A stretch of DNA of 64,000 nucleotides from Temnothorax longispinosus (lineage: Eukaryota; Arthropoda; Insecta; Hymenoptera; Formicidae), in contig NC_092358.1 of assembly GCF_030848805.1 (NCBI RefSeq), positions 3,038,001 through 3,102,000 of the forward strand, given 5' to 3'. The notes beneath the pieces were generated by a model, which was not told where the DNA came from, ran no database searches, and saw only the letters and a program-made list of their open reading frames with translations. Positions 25,201-37,200 of the stretch are shown here, piece after piece; within the stretch, counting starts at the first letter, position 1, and every line of letters starts with the position of its first letter. Position numbers and translations under genes: made by a program.

Positions 25201-25710
25201 CCGCAGACACACGCACCCCGCGCGACGCGACGACCTAATCGCCTAAACACTCTCAGGGTGGTGGATGTCGATCCGCAGACACACGCACCCCGCGCGACGC
25301 GACGACCTAATCGCCTAAACACTCTCAGGGTGGTGGATGTCGATCCGCAGACACACGCACCCCGCGCGACGCGACGACCTAATCGCCTAAACACTCTCAG
25401 GGTGGTGGATGTCGATCCGCAGACACACTCACCCCGCGCGACGCGACGACCTAATCGCCTAAACACTCTCAGGGTGGTGGATGTCGATCCGCAGACACAC
25501 GCACCCCGCGCGACGCGACGACCTAATCGCCTAAACACTCTCAGGGTGGTGGATGTCGATCCGCAGACACACGCACCCCGCGCGACGCGACGACCTAATC
25601 GCCTAAACACTCTCAGGGTGGTGGATGTCGATCCGCAGACACACGCACCCCGCGCGACGCGACGACCTAATCGCCTAAACACTCTCAGGGTGGTGGATGT
25701 CGATCCGCAG
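19228..25710. repeat. 72-bp satellite array, 90 full copies plus a partial one
   Basis: The unit starts GGTGGTGGATGTCGATCCGC and ends AAACACTCTCAG. I count 90 full units before the gap; most are identical. Position 29 is dimorphic: about 66 units have CACGCACC, about 22 have CACTCACC and 2 have a C-rich variant. About ten units carry 1-6 bp deletions, nearly all in the CGCGCGACGCGACG run. The unit length is a multiple of three and has a stop-free frame on each strand, so open frames of up to about 526 codons appear on both strands. They break only at units with out-of-frame deletions. This is a satellite and not a protein gene: no unique start exon, perfect unit identity, and openness on both strands. 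Confidence 0.97.
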
Positions 25711-26210
25711 NNNNNNNNNNNNNNNNNNNNNNNNNNNNNNNNNNNNNNNNNNNNNNNNNNNNNNNNNNNNNNNNNNNNNNNNNNNNNNNNNNNNNNNNNN
25801 NNNNNNNNNNNNNNNNNNNNNNNNNNNNNNNNNNNNNNNNNNNNNNNNNNNNNNNNNNNNNNNNNNNNNNNNNNNNNNNNNNNNNNNNNNNNNNNNNNNN
25901 NNNNNNNNNNNNNNNNNNNNNNNNNNNNNNNNNNNNNNNNNNNNNNNNNNNNNNNNNNNNNNNNNNNNNNNNNNNNNNNNNNNNNNNNNNNNNNNNNNNN
26001 NNNNNNNNNNNNNNNNNNNNNNNNNNNNNNNNNNNNNNNNNNNNNNNNNNNNNNNNNNNNNNNNNNNNNNNNNNNNNNNNNNNNNNNNNNNNNNNNNNNN
26101 NNNNNNNNNNNNNNNNNNNNNNNNNNNNNNNNNNNNNNNNNNNNNNNNNNNNNNNNNNNNNNNNNNNNNNNNNNNNNNNNNNNNNNNNNNNNNNNNNNNN
26201 NNNNNNNNNN
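25711..26210. other. assembly gap (500 N)
   Basis: Exactly 500 N, a typical scaffolding placeholder, so the true length is unknown. The satellite runs into its left edge mid-unit, and a hairpin-element arm begins at its right edge. Confidence 0.98.
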
Positions 26211-26342
26211 CCCGCAGACTTTACTTTCCGCCCGCCAAACAGGGACGAAAGTGGTCACTTTCCTCCCTGGCGTGAAATTGGTCACTTTCGTCCCTCTCTA
26301 CAGGCATGGAAAGTCGAACTTTCTGTGGAGGTGTTGTGAAAT
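26211..26342. mobile_element. right arm of the foldback hairpin element
   Basis: From about 26220 it matches the right arm of the element at 16721-16929: ACTTTCCGCCCGC, then CTGGCGTGAAATTGGTCAC, then CTCTCTACAGGCATGGAAAG, ending TGGAGGTGTTGTGAAA. It has about 20 extra inner bases (CAGGGACGAAAGTGG...). Its left arm is missing and would lie in the gap. Confidence 0.8.
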
Positions 26343-27284
26343 ATTAGTTTACATATTTCTTTTGATATTTTCCACTCGCTGATGTATTACTCACTCATAA
26401 ATATGTCTTATATTTTTCTGTTGTTCTTACAACAATTACTTTTAAAATAAAATAGTATTATCACGGATTATCTCTTTCAGTCCATAATCGAGACTTAAAG
26501 TAATTTTCTCTTGCCGCATTTGCCGTCACTGAGCAAAAAAAATGACAGGATGTCGAGAGCGGCCCGCTATCTCGGTTTTTCTGGTATCTATAATCCTGCC
26601 GCAGAAATCCTTGAAGACGTCGTAATGGACTTGTCGCGATTATTATCGACTGTGTGCTCCGCACTTAGACTATATCTCGCGATAGCAATGTTCGAAATCG
26701 AAGAGAGAGAAACGAATTTAAGATCGAGGCTGAAACGAAGAAACTATAAGGAGAACTGGTTGGATGAGAGAAAGAGGTCGCCGGGAGGTGTATCCCCGTA
26801 GTCGAACTCGAGCGGTACGATTTACTCGCGATTCAAGGAGTGCGCGAGAGAGCAATAAGTGCTCTTCAGTGTCAAATTCACGAGCAAGATGCTGCGATGT
26901 ACTGGGTGTCCTGAGATATTAAAAGATACTAAGAACCGAATTAGAAAAATGGCGCTTATGTCTTGATCGTAATGCTTAAGATCTTGGTAGCCCTTGAATT
27001 AAGCTTAAGTGATACAAATAAATACCATAGATACGTTTCGTCACTTTATATTTCAAATTTTGCTTGCATTTAATATTGCTTTAATAATATATAATTTTAC
27101 GACTTCAATAATAATTTGCTATCTGATTGTAAGATATTTTCTAGAAATATCGAAATTACTAGACGTTTGCATTAATATTTTGCTAAAGAAAAATCAATTT
27201 TAAATTCGCCGAAAAATTCAAAATAAATTTTGCAACGCGTAAACCTTCTACCAATAGAAAAGATAGTATTAACAAGAGTTAATC
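26343..27284. other. stretch without a supported gene
   Basis: A plus-strand frame at 26511-26801 (96 codons) has a partly protein-like look (an acidic/hydrophobic middle AAEILEDVVMDLSRLL and a basic C-terminal part). I recognise no family and see no clear splice or promoter support. The rest is AT-rich. Confidence 0.4.
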
Positions 27285-27290
27285 TTTATT
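27285..27290 (-). terminator. poly-A signal AATAAA for the exon at 27331-27554
   Basis: AATAAA on the minus strand, about 40 nt after the stop codon of the orphan terminal exon. The spacing suits a short 3' UTR. Confidence 0.4.
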
Positions 27291-27330
27291 GATGAGCATT
27301 ATAATATTCCTCAGGAAGCATTTTTTTTCA

Positions 27331-27554
27331 TCATCCTGCCATCGAATGCTCAAATCGCGTCCTGAAGAATACTTTCACGTTCGGAGGGTACTTCCGAGCT
27401 TGTAGCAAGGCACTCATCCGGAAATCGTAACGTATATTGCCATTATTATGCGCGGAAAAGTCAGGGAAATATTCGTGAACCCACTTGACTGATTCAGAAA
27501 TGTGCGAAAGATCCAAGGACAGATTTATTGCGTCTCGTAGAAAAACCGTAGGTA
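27331..27554 (-). CDS. orphan terminal coding exon, 73 codons, unrecognised protein
   Basis: The minus-strand frame begins after a possible acceptor (TTCTAGTAAATAG, exon from 27554, two bases completing the previous codon) and ends at TGA 27331-27333. It starts PTVFLRDAINLS and contains SVKWVHEYFPDFSAHNNG and a C-terminal VKVFFRTRFEHSMAG. Composition is that of a soluble globular protein, with no low complexity. The frame is closed by an in-frame TAA just upstream of the proposed acceptor, as expected at an intron border. AATAAA follows about 40 nt downstream. No upstream partner exon was found, so it may be a gene fragment or the end of a gene with distant exons. No family is recognised. Confidence 0.4.
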
Positions 27555-30500
27555 CTATTTACTAGAAATTATTATTTATTTAAAACAGACAAACGATTAC
27601 TAAAGTTCGATGACAGTGAAATAATATGAAATACTTAAACTTGAGCTTCATATTTCAAATCTCATGCATGCAAAAATTATCACATGTCACAATTTACACA
27701 ATTATTGAATCGAATTAAAATGAATATATTTCAGCGATTAAATTTTCTCATATAGAATTATCTTATAATTATCTAATAATAAAAAATGGGACACAGATGA
27801 CAAACGTTTCTGGAGCGTGGAGAAAGATCTGTTATCGTTTACGGAGCGTCAACGTTCGTCGCGGCGAGCGTGTAAATATTCGATATTCGTTTCCAATCTT
27901 CGATCGAAAACAAACACGGCGGCGGTGGCTGTCTAGCCAAAGACAAACTACAAATACCGATGTAACGCTTCTTCGGAGCGGGAGGAAAGAGAAGTGTACT
28001 TCGTTGTCGCGCCGTTACAAAGTCGCGCGTATTCAACGGGGTGTACTTTCCGGTATTACGCGACTCGATCAAGAAAAACAATAATTCTTCGACTGTCTGA
28101 GATCGCAATGTCATTCCCGAGTTCGAGTCTATTTCCATGAGAAAACGACATTGTCGGATAGGATACAACGACACTTTTACTTATGCGCGACGTACAACGT
28201 GGCATCGCGACACGTCGCTGAGAGACACGTTAATGGTACACGCTGTGACAGTGAGAGCTGCGAATGGAATCGAAGAACGAAAAGAAGTCTCCCCTTCGCC
28301 TACCCGTAAAAGAGAGTACACACAGCTGTCAAGTCAGCTGGAGACGTCGCATTCGCACGTGTTCATGCGCGCTCCTTGAGTTATGTGTCTGAGATATGTG
28401 TCCGACTGGATTTATACAAATGCACGATAATCATATCCGCATAAGATGCACTATCTCAAAAGTTGTTAATATAACGATAAAAACGATAAAGACTGTGTAA
28501 TAGTAATTATTAATTAATATTCGTTGTAATAGCTTGTAATGTCTTGTGATTAACAAGACATATAGTAATCTCAATTTTTTATTAAAATTAAAAGAAAATT
28601 AACTGGAGAGCAAGTTACGCTTTCGAAATGTCAAATAATTTAACTGACTTTTTTTAGTCTTTGATTTCTAGTAACTCTTGATTTCAAGTCAGACGCAAAG
28701 TTTCTAGGATACCTTGTACGCGGATATGTATATTACACCTATATATTCCTAAGTAGATATGCGAAGAGAGAGAGAGAGAGAGAGGGGAAAGGGAAGGGAG
28801 ACAGAGGGATGCAGCGCATGTACGTGTACGAGGGTACAGGCGGATACGAGCGAGAGCGAGCGTAGGTACGAGTTACCCAAACTCCCATTCGATTCGAGCG
28901 ACAAACTTTGCAAGCAGTTTGATCGCCGGAGTTACAGATTCGCCGTAGAACTCTGAACTCCAAATGGGGAATCTATTATCGGAGCGAGCGTTTACACGTA
29001 CACGTTCGTTTGCGCGCGTTGCCAACCCCGAGCCGTGTCATAAGCGACGAGCTGTGTCTCTTACGTCGCGGGTCGTGTCGTCGAGTTATCGCGATATGTC
29101 GCGACGGATTTTAAAATTAGAACCTGATGAATCGGGATATTTAGCAAAGGTCGATCCGGTTAGTAATACAAACAACTTTATACTATTTCAAGAATAAAAT
29201 AGAACACGTATCGATGTTCTTTATTTAAAAATTGGGAATCCGTGACGCGAGACAGTATAATGTAATAAATGTTAAAATACCTGATACCCCTGATCGAGTA
29301 ATATTAAGAATGTAATTTTTTATAAATTTATGGAATTAAGTAATCATTTGCAATAATCTATCTTTACATCTGGAAAATTACTCAATTTATAACGTATTAT
29401 TTTTCTACAATGGCTGTGGTTTAACTTGCACGCTCCATAATTCTCACCTAAGGCTAGTTTTCTAGATATTTTGACGCGGAAAGTATCTCAACCATCTCCG
29501 TTGTTAAAACGATACGAAGATATGCGAGTCAGATACAACTTATGAGGCCATAAATAACCAAGCGGAAAGAGAAACGAAATAATACTTAGTCAGACACAGG
29601 CAATTTACTCGGAAAAAGCAAAAATGCTTGGAATGCTCTCCTTTAATTTCTTCTGACGTCTTTTTCCCTCTCTTTACAATCAATTTTAAAAAACACGAGA
29701 TATTTCGCAAAGTTTCGCATCAATCTTCAAGAACGTATTTACTAACAAATTCGAGATAGAAAATTTACAGCGAGACAATACAACATTCTGCACTCTCCAA
29801 GTCATTTGTTTCTTTCCACCAAGAGAATCAATTAATTGGACCGGAACATAATGGAATTTCAAAGAAAACGTGTTGGCTGCAATCGACCTAGCTGTAGCTA
29901 CTACCTACCAGTATTTATCTACTACCTCGTTGTTCACCCCTAATACCATCGAGTGTTCGACAATTATTCGATCCGCCGTAGAGACGCTGGTTCGTCGTCT
30001 TTTCCCGGCCACAAAAATAGTCGAGGGAGGAGCACGGGCCCCTTAATTTCGCGGCAATCCCCCGGATAAACGGGGTAAGCTTGAAAGGTGGATGCGGGCA
30101 TCCTGGCAGATTCACGACGTAAATACATTTGTCTCCCCGCCTAAGTGGGCCGGCTGTCTCTTCGTTGCCGAATAAATGCCAGCCAAATAAAACTTCCTGG
30201 CTACACACAAACGCAATTACCCTCGAGCTAGGGCGAGGGTTGCCGACTGGCCGAAAGACACATTGCGATGCCACGGTCCCGTTTCATGTTCGCCCGGTTT
30301 CCACGATGGCGCCGCATCGCGGCTCAACGCCGCGCGAAATTAACTCCCTTTCGTCTTCCGTGCTTTAAATTCGCAATACGGTCGATCCACATCCTGGGAC
30401 GTGCCGGCATCCTGCCCGGGAGGAAGAGCGAGCAGAAGCGAAAGCCCGTGGGAGAAAGGTCCGCTGAATTAATTACGCCACTTGATACGTACCGAGATAA

Positions 30501-33500
30501 AAAGAGAGAGAGGGAGAGAGAGAGAGAGAGATGCGAATTAATTACGAATTAATATTGACCCTCCGTTTGTTTGTAACCGCCGAAACCTTGGTGATATTTG
30601 TTAACAGCCCTGATACTCAACACTTATGCATATCCTTCGTTGTTGTATGTTTACGTTATATTGATGTAGACGTTGTACCAAATTGGTAAACTTCGTTGGC
30701 TTTAATTAAAGCATACAACCTTAATTTTCCCTCGCAACTTTGTATCGTATAATAATTATAATACTATAATTTATGCGTGTTCGGTAGAACGTGTAATAAC
30801 ATTTGCCAAACGCACTAATTCTTCCATTCTTGTACGAGTGTTCCTAATTAAGAATCGTTAGCAGAAAATGGAGGAAATCGAGATCACGGCGAGCTAATAT
30901 TATCAGAGAACGTCGACGGACCGTAATGAGACACGGACGGCGACGGCAGGTATATCTAGATCAGATGCAGACAGCGTCATGCGAGAAATTGCATTGGGGT
31001 AATTGAAGAGGAGAGAGGCGAACGTGTACATACTGTAAACTATGTTAGCGGACATGCAGAGTCAAGATGTGATAAATGTATTCTTACATTATTAGATTGA
31101 CTATCTAATGCAAACCCGAAATGTTAGCACGTTAATTCGCCAACATGACGTTTGTAAATACATTATTTTATCACAAACCACTTTATACTGCTGAATTACT
31201 ACTTAATATGCTAGATATTAAGATTGAAATAAAGCGTAATTTTCTTTACCTAATCATCTTAATCGACCATTTGAAATATTTATTAGTCTTTCGCATTGTA
31301 GTATTTTTTCTAATTATTATTATCACAATAAGTTACGAAAAGTCAATATATTGATTAAACATTATACAACATCATGAAAGAAACAGAATTACAATGCAAT
31401 ACGACTCGGTTCTAATATACGTTTCCCCTTCACAATAATCAGGGAGCTTTCTCGAGTTTCTCCATTCTTTATCTAAAGACACTAACGAATGCGGAAATGT
31501 GGGTGTCAATCTGATGCCGATAGAAAAGAACATCGCGTAAGTACGAGAGAGAGAGGAGAGTGGGGAGAAGAGGAGAGGAAAAAGGGACGAGAGTATCGGA
31601 CCGGCAGTAACGTTCACGTGCTCACATTTTCCGATTTCACGTGGCAGGATGCAGCGAGGGGCGAACGGAGGCGATAGCCGATATCGCACCTGCCCGCCGG
31701 CAGATGTATAACTGTATACGTGCTGCCGTTTTATCCCGATATTCCGGATAGGCAGGCGCGTAGCGCGAGCACGTAATTAAAATTGACGCTTTCGTTTTGA
31801 CGCGCGGCGCACAGGTCACGTATTAGTATCTCGGCCTTTTACTTCCGCCGCCACGATTGTAACTGCACTGCACGGCGGCCACAAAATCAACCATCCGCAC
31901 GGAAAATGACCAATCATCATCAACGTCATTTTCCCGAGAACTTAAGCACCCTCGCATTTGTTTGCAGTACTTAAAGAATCTTATAATGTTACAGATATTT
32001 TTACCTAATCCTGCACGATAAAATTATATCGCGTTTATCGTTCATTTTTATCGTAACGACGCAAAGATAATGAAGTAGAATAAGTTTTTCTCATCAGTGG
32101 AAAAAAGAATATCACGAACGGTACTATCCGATGGTTGGTCCGAAAGCTGATTATTAAATGACATTTTTTATTAAAACAAGTGATAAATTTCACTTCCTAT
32201 TATTTTGATATCATCTTACGGACTAATTACGCTTTTATGATTTGTGAATTAAAGTGATAACCTCTGAGGCACGGAGTTGGATTTGAGCGGTAAGGAGAGG
32301 GGAGAAAATGCTCCGGGCGTGAAAAATACGCGGATGCGTAAATGAAATTGCTGGCAACTTCTGAAGACGAGAGACGAGAGACACACGTCAGACGTGCGCG
32401 CGCGCGCGCGATGCAGGATGCATTTCAACGTCGGGAAATAAATTTATCACGTCGCTCGTCCGGTACTTACGCTTGTGCCGCGCCACGGTGCTGTCACGGG
32501 CGGGGGTGGATTACAGGCGGCGGTGTAAATGTAGGTGTAACGCGCGTACGACATGCGGGTCGCGCGCGTTGCTCCGCGTGACTCCTCTCTGTCTCCTGCC
32601 GGGCGAGTTATATCGAGCACAATACTACCCGGGCCGGACCTCTATTTTTCGTGTACACGTAAAATCCATTTGGTCGTTCGACATACCGGGTTGTCGCTCC
32701 GGCACAATCGCATCGTCCCCTTGTCACGCAGCTACGGCTTGGGCTTTATTGTTCGGGGCTCCCCGCTAGAAATCCTCGCTTTCGCATCGAAACGAAGAGC
32801 AATTATCCATCGTGCACCGTTCCGAGCTTTTAATTGTCCACCCAAGGGAAGAAGAGAAGCGAAGGGGGAGATGAAAGGGGGAGAAGAAAAAAGAGAAAAA
32901 GAGAAAGAACGAGCGAGGGGTCGAGTACCGGTGGCCGCCCCCCTCTTACGCGACGCGGAAAATATTGTATTACTTTTCTCTTACGGAGCAAGCGCGAACT
33001 CGTTAAAAGCGCGTAGGTAGTCAGGTACGGGCTGGAAATTTTGTCATTAACGAGAATGCACCGGAAGAGGATTACTCGGGCTTATAATTTTTATTTTATT
33101 CCCCCTCCAATCCGTTCACATTAATGTCTATCGATCCTCTTGTCCCTCTCAACCTCTTCCTTTCCACCCGCGGCCCCGGTTTCTCCCGCTGAACTTTTGT
33201 GCGTTCTTTCTTTCAGATTGAATTTTCGTTACGGCAAAAAATGCCTTTCTATCGCGTGAACTTTTCCATTGATAAAAGGGGATGAATATCACGGATAAGT
33301 GTATATGCATCCTTGCGTATGTAATGTCCTTACATTATGTACATTGCATACTTTTCTAATTATAGTAAAATATATTGCATTATATATAAATATCATTTAA
33401 AAATATCGCTGATTATAAAACATTTTATACGAGAGGGTTTTATCGAGATCAAACCACTTTTTTAGGCAAATCACTCGAAAACGGTTTATGAGAGAATTTT

Positions 33501-34260
33501 TAAAAAATACGTCGAAATGAACCAATATTCATTCCTATCATATGTAAAATATAAATTCCATTCAATTTAATTACAATTTTTTTCAACTTTATAACATTAC
33601 ATTTTCTCCCGATATAGTTTCCCTTCATAATAAATTCCATGCGGCGTTTCATTCAATTTAAACGAAAAATATACCGTTCATCACTTGGCAATATATATTT
33701 TATGTGAAGAGCAAATTATTTTTACAATTTTTATTATTTGTCATGTATTAATTATCACTATTACTACTCTCATCCAATTTTATTAAGGAAACGGTATGAA
33801 AGACAGACATTATGTGTATACGATAAATGTCAGCGATAAAAAAGTGTTCTACATGACAGACGATAATCGAAAGCTAATACTTGAATTAGCATCAAAGAGC
33901 TATCTTCTTCAGCTGATTCGCGATCGTTCGTAGCCGAACAAAGCCATGCGCACGACCATTCCTTTTTATCAGGATCCTCTCGTTTGTTTCCGCGACATAT
34001 ATTCCCAGGCTAGGGCGCGGCTTATTTCCACCAGTGGCGGTAGCTCGAGTATTCCCGGCGCATCGCGTAATGCCGCGGCATTACACCGCGGAGACGTCTG
34101 AGCTCGCTAACCGGTAAATATGAGTTTTCACTTGGCGCGACCGCGTCGTGCCGCCGCGGCTTCATTTTTGCCTCGTTAATTACGATTACGCGCCGGTCCC
34201 AAGGCGCGACATTGCCCGGCCGCCGACAAGGCACGTCTAGAAATCCGGAAAACGGAGAAT
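27555..34260. other. gene-free stretch with purine-rich and GC-rich islands
   Basis: No gene is supported. It holds GA microsatellites at 28764-28784 and 30503-30531, a (GC)n run at 32395-32410, GC-rich islands at about 27790-28380, 28790-29100, 29930-30480 and 32290-32960, and AT-rich DNA elsewhere. The open frames in the islands overlap on opposite strands and lack domains. Confidence 0.5.
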
Positions 34261-37200
34261 GCGAGAGAGAGGTCTGTCGCGAAAACTCTCATTTGGAGCT
34301 GCGGGAATCGTGGCTGCACGCACGTAGGTGACAGACTTAAAATCGCGAATTAAAACAGTAACTCAGTATTGTGGGAGAAAATTTAATGTAAATAATTGAA
34401 TTGATTGAAATTTTATAATGATGTTAATTCGATTATGAAAAATCTACATGTGAAAATAGATACTCTAAACTTTTTTAAGGGATTATCCCTCTTGTTAAAA
34501 TGTGAAAAGAAGTTTCTATAAACATATGCCTGAAAAAGGGAGACTCATGTTCGAGTAATTATCTCTTCTACAGCTGCCAAAACTTTAGAAGAAAAAGACA
34601 TCGCGCATCCCACGAAAACAAGTCCGTATTCATGTGGTGTCGGTTTTTTTCTTCGAAAATTTTCGGTAGGACACTAGGTTTCTTTCCCCGCTTGGATTGG
34701 CGACCATTGTCGTACGCCAAAAAGTAGAAGCCGAACTCGCAAGGGGAATTAAAAACCGAGACCTCGGACAACGTCACGCTCCGCGCTCGTAATTAATTAA
34801 TGCGAAAGGGGAGAACGGGCCTTATGCGATCTTGATGAGGATTTGATACGTTGCAGGGCAAGTCGTAATGAGAAAAACGTGTCGGGTCGCATCTAACGGA
34901 AAATTACTCTGAGCTGTTGAATTAATTTCTCAAGAGGGAACTATGAATTCTGTCTGATACCAATGCAGTTAGGTGGAGTTTAGAAAATATTTCGAATGGG
35001 ATTCACATATGTTTAATATTAAGAGAGAAATTTTGTAAACGGGATAAAAAGCGATATTATCAAACACGGAAAAGTTCAGAATTACACGTACGGATAATTA
35101 AAAAAATATATATCGTTATTTATTAAAATATTTTTCTGAAGATTTTAAAGGTTGTAGATCTCAATCTGTTCTTCTTTGAGATAGACACCAAGAGCGGCAT
35201 GCTCGAGAACTTAATTTTCGCGTTGACATTTTTACTACGGACGTCTTATATCGTAGTGCTGCGACTGAGCATATGTTCCTCCGGTAATCGCTAATTAAAC
35301 ATGAGAATTTAGTACGTCAGCGACGTTGTTTTAAGGTACTCGGATCTTAAGCAGCTCGTGTGCGGGCATGTTGGTCGGTGAGTGTGTACTCGAGAAATGT
35401 ATTCGAGAGAATCTACGAGGTCGGTTCCGCGCTATGGGATAGGCTTGAGACTTCCCGTGGTTTGTCTTCGGTGCTTCGACCCGCGGAAGCTATATTTCCA
35501 CGGGACTTCCGGGAAACAGGCGAACCCGCCGGCAATTAGTTAGGAAGTGCCCTACAAGCCCACTGCTGCTCACAGAGTGAGAGCTTTTGCCGAATAGGAC
35601 GCACTCGCGTACTTGGTCGCCCTTTGCGGAGGATTCGTCTGTGTACGAGCAATTTTGAACACGAGTGAAATATTCATATACGGGCCATCAACGTACAGAG
35701 TGTCCTAGATCTACGTAATTTAATTTGCGAATTCTTTGATCAATTTTCTATCAAATTTTCACCGAGAAAGAGGTAAATTCCGAACCACTATATATCGTTT
35801 GACCTGTTTCATTGAACTTAATTTAATCTTGGAATTCAATATCATTTTCCGCTGCAACCGGAAAGAGAGAACATTTATCATCTTTAAAGGGTTCGTCCTT
35901 CTATAGCCTGGTACTGATATGTTGCAACGAAATGCGTATATTCCGTGACAACTCGGAGTCGACGGTACATCTCATGTAGCCCATCGATTGACTGAAATAA
36001 CTTTTTGTGTATCTAACATTTGTCAATTTCTATACTTTTTCACCTTTATCGAAATTTCCATTGTATGCGCGAGTGTTGGGGAGCATCGCAAATCGCTTAC
36101 GCACAATATGCAGCTTTTTCAGGGTAACTGAACGATAATCTATGCGTATTCATACATCCCTCGTGAATTTCGTCGACGTCGCGCGTGGAATTCCGCCCAC
36201 CCCATGTTGGACGAATACCATTAATTATTGCTCGATTACCGATGTCGCGTAGTGTTAACCAATAACGTAGATAAGCCTCGAGCAGAAACTTTGCAAAGCG
36301 GACGATTCTTGGTGTGCGAGCAAACCTTTGAGGAATCACGATTGACTAACGTGATAAATTATTTACCTTTTCTCATGTTCGTTCGAAGTAATTATCGATC
36401 CGCCCTAATGTACATATATCGCTCTGAACAGATATCTACAGATGCAATGTCATGTACCACGATAGTTACGATCAGTTGCACGGGATTAATCTCAAACATA
36501 TCTCTCTCGTCGCAAAAAAAAATCTTCGTTTTTCTCTTCTACAGTATTTAATGTTAATATTTTTTACTCATTAAATCCTTTAAAATTTTTTTTGTCTAAT
36601 ATATTAACTATAAAATTAAAATTCTGTTAAATATAATTTGGAATTAAAGAGAGATTTTCAATAAATTATTAAGCATTTTAATAATTTAAAGTTCTTTTTA
36701 GATTTTTCGTCTCTTAGGTATAATTTAGAAAACATTGCTGCTTCGACATTTTTGTTCAGGACCAACATATTTCAAATTAATTCAAGACCCCTAAAAGGAA
36801 ACCCGAAACACTCCATATATATGTATTGAAGATGGTAATTTCTCTCTTCTGCTCCTTTATTCCCGCGAACGTCGCAGAATCGTAGACCGCGGAATCGATC
36901 TGCTTCGAGAAAAGAAAGAGCAGAACGCGATGCCGCGAAGGGATGGGAAAAATGGGGTGAGACGATGGGGAGGGCCGAAGAGGGCGGAAGAAAAGAAACC
37001 GGGATATTACTTTTGCTCGTTATCGGTTAATTGGAATCACAAGATTCTCGATCGTTTCCGAGAGCGTTCCCTGTTCGACTTCTTCTCCTCCCGTTCGCGG
37101 CCCATCGTTTCTTTGTAGGTTCGCTTATCCCGTGTCTCGGCTGCTTATAGTCGGCTGAGATGGGATGCAATTACCGTGTCTCCCTACAACGAACTCGACT

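Noticed and set aside
24672..26382. Frames running through the N gap with unknown residues
   Set aside because: Artefact of reading N as coding; the sequence on each side is unrelated (satellite and hairpin arm).
26511..26801. 96-codon plus-strand frame with a protein-like middle
   Set aside because: No recognised family, no promoter or splice support, and an opposite-strand frame overlaps part of it. A vague likeness of the basic tail to Harbinger-type proteins was too weak to use.
28095..28140. tRNA T-arm-like GAGTTCGAGTC
   Set aside because: No matching acceptor stem, anticodon arm or A-box could be found around it.
32553..33020. 155-codon plus-strand frame
   Set aside because: GC-rich island with several overlapping frames and a Lys/Glu-rich purine tract; no domain seen.
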